Source: Candidatus Cloacimonadota bacterium (GTDB lineage Bacteria; Cloacimonadota; Cloacimonadia; Cloacimonadales; TCS61). From it: DNA of 5,420 nt. The notes below the pieces were generated by a model. It did not search any database. It was not told the origin of the DNA and saw only the letters and a program-made list of their open reading frames with translations. Location: positions 1-5,420 of the forward strand of contig JAGGWC010000171.1 of assembly GCA_021157645.1 (NCBI GenBank). The letters are read 5' to 3'. A program made the translations under genes and the position numbers. Within the stretch, counting starts at the first letter, position 1. Each line of letters begins with the position of its first letter. Below, piece after piece: positions 1 to 5,420 of the stretch.

Positions 1-659
1 TCACAATGATGCTGCCAGACAGGATTTTTATTTTCGTTCAAGATTATATTCCCAACGGGACATACTTTTTCACATATTCCGCAACCATTACATTTATCCG
101 TGAAGAAAAAGGTTTTGTCCGATTTAGCAATATGCCGGGCAAACATGGGATAAATTAATGAGGTCAACAATTTGCCGGAAAATTTTACTTTCTTCCTTGA
201 AATCTTTTGTCTATTCAATATTTTTTGAGCAAAATCATTAATCAGCACATTTGCTTTTTCGATTATAATAGCAGCTTCATCTTTTGAATGAGCATTTCCC
301 ATTACTACATAATTACTCGGCATTTTAATCTCACCAAATGCATTGATTTTAATGTTCTTTTTAATCATCTCTTTTTGAAATAGACCTAAACCATTTCCAA
401 GACTTCCGGCGTAATTCGCAACTACAAATACATAGTTTGATTTTGTGATATTGACTTGTTTTACAAATTTGTTGAACATAACAGGCATAGCCCAAGAATA
501 GATGGGAAAGATAAAACCTATGATATCCGCTTCTATTGGCTTGGTGAAGTCGAGTTTAGAATTAACCTGTATTAATTCGTAATTACCTATTTTCTCTCCA
601 ATCCTTTTTGCGATTGCCAGTGAATTACCCGATCCTGTAAAATAGAATATTTTATTCAT
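1..659 (-). CDS. EFR1-type flavodoxin/ferredoxin fusion protein, C-terminus cut off by the window edge
   Basis: This is a probable cytoplasmic electron carrier that joins an FMN-binding flavodoxin-like domain to a bacterial ferredoxin-like [4Fe-4S] domain. That is the layout of the EFR1 family, whose physiological partners are generally unknown. The 219 visible codons begin MNKIFYFTGSGNS; residues 8-13 (TGSGNS) form the flavin-phosphate loop. Residues 46-59 (IIGFIFPIYSWAMP) and 76-92 fit the later flavodoxin strands and loops. The first iron-sulfur motif is C190, C193, C196 and C200 followed by Pro (CNGCGICEKVCP). The last complete codon is C219, which should be the first ligand of a second cluster, so the missing part probably carries the rest of that cluster and a short tail. 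The ATG at 657-659 is preceded by a GAGGGG ribosome site, and an in-frame TAA five codons upstream rules out a longer start. It follows the peptidase gene but lies beyond that gene's terminator, so it is probably transcribed separately. The family call is firm; the substrate or partner is not known. Confidence 0.9.
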   Translation of the reverse strand, partial: MNKIFYFTGSGNSLAIAKRIGEKIGNYELIQVNSKLDFTKPIEADIIGFIFPIYSWAMPVMFNKFVKQVNITKSNYVFVVANYAGSLGNGLGLFQKEMIKKNIKINAFGEIKMPSNYVVMGNAHSKDEAAIIIEKANVLINDFAQKILNRQKISRKKVKFSGKLLTSLIYPMFARHIAKSDKTFFFTDKCNGCGICEKVCPVGNIILNENKNPVWQHHC

Positions 660-664
660 AAAAA

Positions 665-670
665 CCCCTC
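665..670 (-). promoter_or_regulatory. Ribosome binding site of the EFR1-type gene
   Basis: The minus strand reads AGAGGGGTTTTTATG, placing a GAGG core 7 bases before the ATG at 657-659. It supports this start, as does the in-frame stop just upstream of it. No convincing -35/-10 pair was found in the 130-base gap, although an AT-rich TATAAA lies just upstream of this site. Confidence 0.7.
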
Positions 671-695
671 TAATTTATATTAAATATTCTTCATC

Positions 696-733
696 AAGAA
701 AAACCTTCCAGGCTGTTAATTCCCGGAAGGTTT
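696..733 (-). terminator. Rho-independent terminator of the C25 peptidase gene
   Basis: The minus strand has a perfect 9-bp stem, AAACCTTCC (725-733) with GGAAGGTTT (701-709), around a 15-base loop. It runs straight into a T-rich tract (TTTTTCTT, counting the end of the stem). It begins 56 bases after the TAA of the peptidase gene and ends about 36 bases before the start of the EFR1-type gene. On the plus strand the stem is followed only by TTTATC, so it should work mainly in the minus direction. An attenuator role in the leader of the next gene is possible but nothing in the sequence requires it. Confidence 0.85.
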
Positions 734-789
734 ATCAGATTCAATGAACAACTTTTTTATTTGAAATGATCTTTGACCAATCTTTTGTG

Positions 790-3700
790 TTATTTCAATA
801 ATAACATTTTTTTTGTTGCTTGATAATCACTAGTTTTGAATTTGTAGAAATAAATCCCCGATGATACCGTTTTATTATTATCATCTTTTCCATTCCAAAC
901 CATAGAATGCTGACCGGCTGAAAGTTGGTTACTAACAAGCTGTTTTACTTTTTGTCCTTTTATATTGTATATTTCTAACGAGACATAATTGTTTTTCCTT
1001 AGATCAAAACTGATTCTAGTTTCCGGATTGAATGGATTAGGTGAATTCTGATAAAGAGCGTTTCTAATAGGGATCAGAGAATCATCTATTCCTACTCCAT
1101 CCCAAATAATTGTTTCAATATTGGAAGTCTCACTCTCATTTTCCTGATCATACATAGCTGTTATATAATAATCATATTCACCCGCTTCTTCCAGAATATC
1201 TTCATAGATCATCTCAATAGTTGAAGTTAAAAGTTCGAAATCTCCACCATCTATATTTCGGTAAATATTGAAATTCTGGAATTCCCGATTTGATAAAACT
1301 TGAGTTTTGTCTGAATTATCTGTAGGTTGCTCATGTTCCCAAGAAAGACTAACAATATCTATATTTAATATTGCTTCCAAATTTTCCGGAGCTTGCAGAT
1401 AATGAAGTTCGATAGAAATCGGCGTTACCTGATTTTCTATAACTTCTACATCCTCGATCGTGATTATTTCATATTCTTCCAAAGATGCTGTAACATCATA
1501 TGTTCCAACTGGAACATCTATTATGAAAAATCCTGTTTCATCCGGATAAACAATAAGTGTACCGATACTTATCTCTACATTTTCCGGATCAGTAACAGGG
1601 ATTAAACTTACCGTTCCTTCTATCGTACCTGTTGCTATTGGGACAATAGTTGGAAAGGTAATAAAATCTACCCAGGCACAGTCATCCGGTATCATGGTAG
1701 AACCATCACCACCATCTTTCACATAAACCCAATCGAACGTATGAATTCCTGTTTCGATTTGATAGTTAGCAAATGTCCAAGGTGAAGAGCCATCAGGTTC
1801 AGGTTGAAAACGATCAACTGTTTCTCCATCAATAATGAAAAACAATCCATCATAAAAATATGTTTGTGAGGGACTATATTCACAAGCAACTTTATACCAG
1901 AAACTAATCTCTCCATCCTGAGTAACGTCTAATTCCAAACTCATGAAAGAAGCTTGATTGTGAGTGATCGGATAAGATTTTGCACTTGCTTCACCACTGT
2001 AAAATTCATTTGTATCAATACTCCATTCTACATCAGTTATTGGGTTTCCAATAATAAAATCTTCTATTGGATTTACATTCGGCCAAGTAATTTCATATCC
2101 CTGTAATTCCCATGGATATTGAAGAAATCCACCACTTTCAAAATCTTCTCGATGAATACCAACTTGTGTTGGGAAGTCTTCTAAAACTTCATATTCGCCA
2201 GCAACAACACTGAAACTCAAAATGATAGGAGTTCCAAATGGAACAGATTCATCTGCCGTTATGTTATATATCGCATCTTCAGATGATTCTACTTCTATTA
2301 AACCAAGATCAACTGTTTCTGTGTCAATGGTAATTCCTGCTGCGGAACAAGTTAATGATGCTATTGCATCAGCTGATACTGCATGACCATTATTGCTTAC
2401 AGGAATTATTATAGTCGCATTTTCACCCGGATCCAGTACTCCGTTATCATTTCCGCTACTGTCATCAATTTGCATTTCTCCGATTTCAAGAACAGGAGCA
2501 TTCAAGTTCAATGAGAAGTAACTTGTCCATGTATCTGTTCCATCGGTAGCATTGAGTTCTATTATCACATTATGTTGATCTGGTACATATTCATCTACAT
2601 CTATTTCAAATCCATTATTTACAGATATTATTGCTCCTGCATTCACTGTTCCATAATTTTCGATTTCATCAATTAATGTTATATATTCATCCTCTGTACT
2701 TAATGTCACCACGACATTCTCAGCGTTTACAGTTCCAATATTTTCTACATCAATACTGAGAAGAATTGTCTCCCCAAAATCAATTATACCATTTCCATTC
2801 CCTGAATTATCATCAACAACCACATCATCAAATACAACATATGGTCCAGTAGGTGGAATAACAGGAACTTCAACAGCATATCGGAAATAATTTTGTTTTG
2901 TAACTGTAACCAATATCACTTCTCCGGGCATTTGAGGTTCGATGTTGATAGAAACTGGTGCTCCAGTTCCTACACCAGTTCCAATAATTTCATTGTTTAG
3001 AGTTAGAGCGATAAATGAACCATTGTCAGCTAACACAGTAAAAGAATCCAATCCTCCCAACAGTACAGGATCGTGCAAAACAGTTAGGTCTTGAGGGACT
3101 TCCGAATAGACAACACTAAAAGCATCTCCGTGATGATGGAAAAGATTATATGTAACTTCCTTATTATTCGTATTGTATGGCCATGCAGATTGTTCTAGAA
3201 AATATTTTCCTGCGGCATTACCAAAAGCAGGAAGAACTCCACGAGAATCTGGAGTTGTACCGTAATCCGGTAAAAAATCAGGCCACATATTATCGTACAT
3301 TCCCCATACAAAAGTGTCATTAACAAAAGAATAAGAAACTTCAGAGGCAGCAATAATTCCTAAACAACCGGAATTCTCACCATCATATGTATATCTATGA
3401 AATTTTTCAGCAAAACACTCTCCTGCCATATTATATTTTCCTGTAAGGCAATTGATCGAAAATATAAATGTCAGATCGGTATTGGTTAATCCATCGATAC
3501 TTGAATTATTGTAAGAAGGCTCACCCCAACCGGTTTCTCCACCGTGATCGCGATGTTGTAAAATGAATGCACCACTATTAATAGCATTATTTACTGCTGT
3601 TGCATTCCCACCTGTCCAACCTCCTAAAGTTGCAGGTGAATCCGGAATATAGTTTAATCCACTTTCACCGAAATAGTTTACCACCGTGGCTGTATTAGTT

Positions 3701-4998
3701 GCTGTAGACCATGGATCAACATTTGGATTTCCAATATAAACAGCATTTATCCTCGTTGGCGTTTTCCCTTGGACATTAGCAAAATACCCTCCTACAGTTT
3801 CTGAGCATATCTGAAACCACCGTTCCGTCTGCCAACCAAGAGCTGTTATAGGATTAGCATAAAATTCAGGATTAGTTGGTGGATTACGTTCATAATTAAG
3901 AACTTTTGTTATCATTGTTTCAAGATGAGTTTCATTTTGTGCTGTCATGCGAGCAAGCACAACATCCGGCATACTATTTCCATTTACGTCAGCATAGATA
4001 TTATCGGAAACACAATAATTATCCCATATTGGAGCCACAATTGTATTGCCGGTCGTACCATAATCTCCCAAAAGAAGAATCGCTGCAGGTGCCGGATCCC
4101 AGCCAGTTACTGGATCCATTATCTCATTAATATATCCTTCGATAGCTGTTGTTGTATTCCCACCTACTTCATTTGTTGTCTTTATAATTGTAGAAATTCC
4201 CTGCTGTTGACGGAATACTTTAATAGAATCTGCCCAAGTAATGAAGATTGGATCGTCCGGACAAATAATGAGATACTCATATCCATCTCGTGTATTTTCA
4301 TGTTGTGAATAATCTATAATAGGAAGAGATTCATGATTAAAAATTGCATCCTGCAAAATCGGATCCCACCAACGACTGCGTAAACTTTCAACACCAAACT
4401 GTCCATTTCCACCAATAAAATTTACTTCCACCTGAATATCACGGTAAACCAGCAGTTCTTTGGTTATTGGATTATATTGGAAGGGAGTAATTCCAACCAT
4501 TACAACATCTACTCCGCGAATTTGAGTTGGTTTAGAAAGTTGAGCAAATTCTTTAGGATAAAATTCATTTTTTAAATAAACTTCATTATTTCTATTATAC
4601 TCAAGCGGACCATCTTCTGTATCAAGTGGAATTCTTGGCGCAGGAGCTAGATCTATATTTTGATATGATTCAACTCGATAATTTAATATTTGTAATTCAG
4701 CAATTGATCCTTGTGGAATTGCAATGAAACGACCATTACCCGGAAGATTTGGCATTCCTTCATCATTGGGAAGAATATTGCCGGGCAAAGAAACAGTTTG
4801 TAACAATTCTCCATTAATAGTTTCTTCTCCCATAATTAGCTGCTTAATTGAATAATTCAGTTGTACGCCAACTCTATTCTGCTGTTCAAGGCTAAATCCA
4901 TGTTCATTCCAAGAATCGTCGAATTCAATAATTTGTGATTGGTTAGCAAATAGTAAAAAACATGTAAAAGCAAAAAATAACACCAAAAATTTTCTCAT
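790..4998 (-). CDS. Secreted gingipain-like C25 cysteine peptidase with multi-domain tail and FlgD-like/T9SS sorting domain
   Basis: A 1402-residue exported peptidase. Residues 1-18 are a signal peptide (MRK plus a hydrophobic run, likely cut after A18). Residues about 40-200 look like a C25 propeptide, including MPNLPGNGRFIAIPQGS and YNPITKELLVYRDIQVEVNF. The catalytic domain spans about 240-635. It carries H485 in HRDHGGETGWG and C517 in FIFSINCLTG, 32 residues apart, close to the 33 of the RgpB pair H211/C244. An Ig-like domain follows (about 640-715). Next come two modules with Asp/Asn/Gly motifs at 729-743 and 845-860, a MAM/adhesin-like jelly roll (about 950-1117), a carboxypeptidase-regulatory-like beta domain (about 1123-1198), an Fn3-like domain (about 1202-1298) and a sorting tail (about 1317-1402: NSPNPFNPETRISF, GIYFYK, KMLLLK). 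By analogy with gingipains it is predicted to be exported, processed and surface-bound or released, and to cleave proteins. Arg or Lys specificity cannot be read from the sequence. The ATG is set by the GGAGGA site and the signal peptide. The frame is intact from start to stop. Confidence 0.92.
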   Translation of the reverse strand: MRKFLVLFFAFTCFLLFANQSQIIEFDDSWNEHGFSLEQQNRVGVQLNYSIKQLIMGEETINGELLQTVSLPGNILPNDEGMPNLPGNGRFIAIPQGSIAELQILNYRVESYQNIDLAPAPRIPLDTEDGPLEYNRNNEVYLKNEFYPKEFAQLSKPTQIRGVDVVMVGITPFQYNPITKELLVYRDIQVEVNFIGGNGQFGVESLRSRWWDPILQDAIFNHESLPIIDYSQHENTRDGYEYLIICPDDPIFITWADSIKVFRQQQGISTIIKTTNEVGGNTTTAIEGYINEIMDPVTGWDPAPAAILLLGDYGTTGNTIVAPIWDNYCVSDNIYADVNGNSMPDVVLARMTAQNETHLETMITKVLNYERNPPTNPEFYANPITALGWQTERWFQICSETVGGYFANVQGKTPTRINAVYIGNPNVDPWSTATNTATVVNYFGESGLNYIPDSPATLGGWTGGNATAVNNAINSGAFILQHRDHGGETGWGEPSYNNSSIDGLTNTDLTFIFSINCLTGKYNMAGECFAEKFHRYTYDGENSGCLGIIAASEVSYSFVNDTFVWGMYDNMWPDFLPDYGTTPDSRGVLPAFGNAAGKYFLEQSAWPYNTNNKEVTYNLFHHHGDAFSVVYSEVPQDLTVLHDPVLLGGLDSFTVLADNGSFIALTLNNEIIGTGVGTGAPVSINIEPQMPGEVILVTVTKQNYFRYAVEVPVIPPTGPYVVFDDVVVDDNSGNGNGIIDFGETILLSIDVENIGTVNAENVVVTLSTEDEYITLIDEIENYGTVNAGAIISVNNGFEIDVDEYVPDQHNVIIELNATDGTDTWTSYFSLNLNAPVLEIGEMQIDDSSGNDNGVLDPGENATIIIPVSNNGHAVSADAIASLTCSAAGITIDTETVDLGLIEVESSEDAIYNITADESVPFGTPIILSFSVVAGEYEVLEDFPTQVGIHREDFESGGFLQYPWELQGYEITWPNVNPIEDFIIGNPITDVEWSIDTNEFYSGEASAKSYPITHNQASFMSLELDVTQDGEISFWYKVACEYSPSQTYFYDGLFFIIDGETVDRFQPEPDGSSPWTFANYQIETGIHTFDWVYVKDGGDGSTMIPDDCAWVDFITFPTIVPIATGTIEGTVSLIPVTDPENVEISIGTLIVYPDETGFFIIDVPVGTYDVTASLEEYEIITIEDVEVIENQVTPISIELHYLQAPENLEAILNIDIVSLSWEHEQPTDNSDKTQVLSNREFQNFNIYRNIDGGDFELLTSTIEMIYEDILEEAGEYDYYITAMYDQENESETSNIETIIWDGVGIDDSLIPIRNALYQNSPNPFNPETRISFDLRKNNYVSLEIYNIKGQKVKQLVSNQLSAGQHSMVWNGKDDNNKTVSSGIYFYKFKTSDYQATKKMLLLK
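793..1050 (-). other. C-terminal FlgD-like / T9SS type A-like sorting domain of the peptidase
   Basis: Residues 1317-1402 carry the hallmarks of secretion tails in FCB bacteria: an opening PNPFNPETRISFDL, a central LEIYNIKGQKV, then VWNGKDDNNKTVSSGIYFYKF, and a basic-hydrophobic end KKMLLLK. Such tails are recognised by the type IX secretion system in Bacteroidetes and are usually removed at the outer membrane. Whether this organism has a complete type IX system cannot be judged here. The last 39 residues match the end of the neighbouring gene at 5300-5420 at 23 positions. Confidence 0.85.
2164..2841 (-). repeat. Two tandem protein modules with Asp/Asn/Gly-rich, possibly calcium-binding motifs
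   Basis: Within the peptidase, residues about 720-832 and 834-945 look like two copies of one beta-sandwich module of about 110 residues. Each opens with a similar acidic motif: DDNSGNGNGIIDFGE (729-743) and DDSSGNDNGVLDPGE (845-859). A stretch resembling CARDB-type or DUF11-type Ig-like folds follows (ILLSIDVENIGTVNAENV and ATIIIPVSNNGHAVSADA). The spacing of Asp, Asn and Gly resembles EF-hand-like or dockerin-like calcium loops; calcium binding is inferred. Outside the motifs the copies have diverged, so the duplication is old. Confidence 0.7.
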
Positions 4999-5004
4999 GA
5001 TATG

Positions 5005-5010
5005 TCCTCC
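5005..5010 (-). promoter_or_regulatory. Ribosome binding site of the C25 peptidase gene
   Basis: The minus strand reads TTGGAGGACATATCATG: a near-consensus GGAGGA six bases before the ATG at 4996-4998. The signal peptide begins at that ATG, so site and start support each other. Confidence 0.85.
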
Positions 5011-5126
5011 AATTTTTTATTTAAACTCTATTATTTTATATGCAATATTTATTCCTGAAATTGGTTTGTAAAGCATTTAATTTATTATAATTAGAATGCT
5101 GTTATCTCTCATATTATTTAATTTTA

Positions 5127-5199
5127 TGTCATACCCGACTGTGATCGTGTATCTGTTTATTAATTCAAATCATGGATTCCCGTTTCCACGGGAATGACA
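5127..5199. repeat. REP-like palindromic element with two hairpins and near-perfect terminal inverted repeats
   Basis: The element is bounded by TGTCATACCCG (5127-5137) and CGGGAATGACA (5189-5199), which are reverse complements at 10 of 11 positions. It contains two hairpins. The right one is perfect: ATTCCCGT (5176-5183) and ACGGGAAT (5188-5195) around a TTCC loop. The left one pairs 5131-5138 with 5145-5152 with a single mismatch (ATACCCGA against TCGTGTAT). The terminal GTCATTCCCG/CGGGAATGAC signature is of the kind found in short dispersed palindromic repeats of many bacteria. Only one copy lies in the window, so dispersal is inferred. Confidence 0.7.
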
Positions 5200-5227
5200 G
5201 TAACTTTATCATTAATGAACAATATCA

Positions 5228-5270
5228 TTGCGAAGATCGAGAATGAGAGAAAGTTTCACAATCTTCGCAA
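5228..5270. repeat. Inverted repeat with perfect 10-bp arms
   Basis: TTGCGAAGAT (5228-5237) and ATCTTCGCAA (5261-5270) are exact reverse complements around a 23-base purine-rich spacer. No T tract follows on either strand, so this is not a standard intrinsic terminator. It may be a small dispersed repeat, a protein-binding palindrome, or an mRNA 3'-end structure for the gene ending at 5300. Confidence 0.6.
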
Positions 5271-5280
5271 GGTTGACTTT

Positions 5281-5299
5281 CGCAAACAGGATGTTTGCG
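5281..5299 (-). repeat. Short hairpin directly abutting the stop codon of the upstream gene
   Basis: CGCAAAC (5281-5287) and GTTTGCG (5293-5299) form a perfect 7-bp stem with a 5-base loop. On the minus strand the stem begins on the base right after the TAA at 5300-5302. It is followed by AAAGTC instead of a T run, so it lacks the usual form of a Rho-independent terminator. It could be a weak or Rho-assisted 3' end, or a repeat; it shares the CGCAA core with the inverted repeat at 5228-5270. Confidence 0.55.
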
Positions 5300-5420
5300 T
5301 TACTTCAATAATAACATTTTCCGGCTCACTTCAAAATCACCGGATATAAGTTTATAGAAATAAATTCCTGATGAAACAGGCTGGTTATTTTGGTCAGTAC
5401 CGTTCCAGATGACAGAATAA
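5300..5420 (-). CDS. C-terminal end of a secreted protein with FlgD-like/T9SS sorting tail (5' part outside the window)
   Basis: Only the last 39 codons and the TAA stop (5300-5302) are visible. The peptide reads YSVIWNGTDQNNQPVSSGIYF and then YKLISGDFEVSRKMLLLK. This is the closing part of the same FlgD-like sorting domain found at the end of the peptidase: 23 of 39 residues are identical, and 20 of the last 21 bases, stop codon included, are the same. The gene therefore very probably encodes another exported or surface protein. What its main body does cannot be known from this window. It lies 301 bases upstream of the peptidase start on the same strand, with hairpins in the gap, so co-transcription is uncertain. 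Confidence 0.85.
   Translation of the reverse strand, partial: YSVIWNGTDQNNQPVSSGIYFYKLISGDFEVSRKMLLLK

Larger units (their letters stand above)
4999..5299. other. Intergenic region between two minus-strand secreted-protein genes, with three inverted-repeat structures
   Basis: This 301-base stretch holds no credible gene. Its right half (5127-5299) carries three separate inverted repeats, annotated individually. Its left half (4999-5126) is very AT-rich and should contain the peptidase promoter. The best candidates on the minus strand are TTTACA (5067-5072) with a weak AATATT 17 bases downstream (5044-5049), and an isolated TATAAT at 5084-5089 without a matching -35 box. Neither is strong enough to annotate as a promoter. 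The region also includes the peptidase ribosome binding site. Confidence 0.6.

Noticed and set aside
696..733. Reading the terminator hairpin as part of a riboswitch for the EFR1-type gene
   Set aside because: There is no recognisable aptamer upstream; the hairpin lies a short distance past the peptidase stop codon and is fully explained as its terminator.
1393..1605. Plus-strand open frame of 70 codons
   Set aside because: It is antisense to the CarboxypepD_reg-like and Fn3-like region of the peptidase and has a low-complexity, Tyr/Asn/Ile-rich translation with no family resemblance.
1719..1916. Minus-strand open frame of 65 codons
   Set aside because: It is an alternative frame inside the jelly-roll part of the peptidase, whose own frame is intact and recognisable there.
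3906..4308. Two overlapping plus-strand open frames (3906-4130 and 3925-4308)
   Set aside because: They lie antisense to the catalytic domain of the peptidase, overlap each other in different frames, and are rich in Cys, His and Ile in an unnatural way. No ribosome site or recognisable domain was seen.
5033..5089. Possible promoters of the peptidase (TTTACA with AATATT; isolated TATAAT; TATAAA at 5035-5040)
   Set aside because: The sequence is so AT-rich that such hexamers are expected by chance. No -35/-10 pair has both good boxes and good spacing, so none is annotated as a promoter.
5281..5299. Reading the hairpin after the upstream stop codon as an intrinsic terminator
   Set aside because: The stem is only 7 bp and is followed by AAAGTC on the minus strand, with no T tract, unlike the clear terminator at 696-733.

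Overview
The window reads as part of an AT-rich genome from the Fibrobacteres-Chlorobi-Bacteroidetes (FCB) side of the bacteria, and most resembles Candidatus Cloacimonadota. That assignment is inference. It rests on low GC, strong GGAGG-type ribosome binding sites, and two neighbouring secreted proteins that both end in the 'NSPNPFNP ... GIYFYK ... KMLLLK' style of FlgD-like / type IX secretion (T9SS) type A sorting tail. No rRNA, tRNA, CRISPR array, insertion sequence or transposase gene was found.

All supported genes lie on the minus strand, so the transcription order runs from the right edge to the left edge. (1) At 5300-5420 is the last 39 codons of a gene whose body lies outside the window; they are a FlgD-like sorting tail. 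(2) At 4999-5299 is a 301-base intergenic stretch packed with inverted repeats: a small hairpin touching the upstream stop codon, a 10-bp-arm inverted repeat, and a two-hairpin REP-like element. An AT-rich leader for the next gene follows. (3) At 790-4998 is the dominant feature, a 1402-residue secreted gingipain-like (family C25) cysteine peptidase. It has a signal peptide, propeptide, catalytic domain with the His/Cys pair, a small Ig-like domain, two Asp/Asn/Gly-rich repeat modules, a jelly-roll domain, a carboxypeptidase-regulatory-like domain, an Fn3-like domain and a sorting tail. (4) At 696-733 is a clear intrinsic terminator for that gene. (5) At 1-659 is the first 219 codons of an EFR1-type protein (flavodoxin-like domain followed by a ferredoxin-like iron-sulfur domain), which runs off the left edge.

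The two genes at the right form a pair of probable cell-surface or exported proteins using the same C-terminal sorting signal. The redox gene at the left is separated from them by the terminator and is probably a separate, cytoplasmic function. I do not see a convincing new multi-gene system. The parts most worth a second look are the peptidase architecture and the repeat cluster at 5127-5299.
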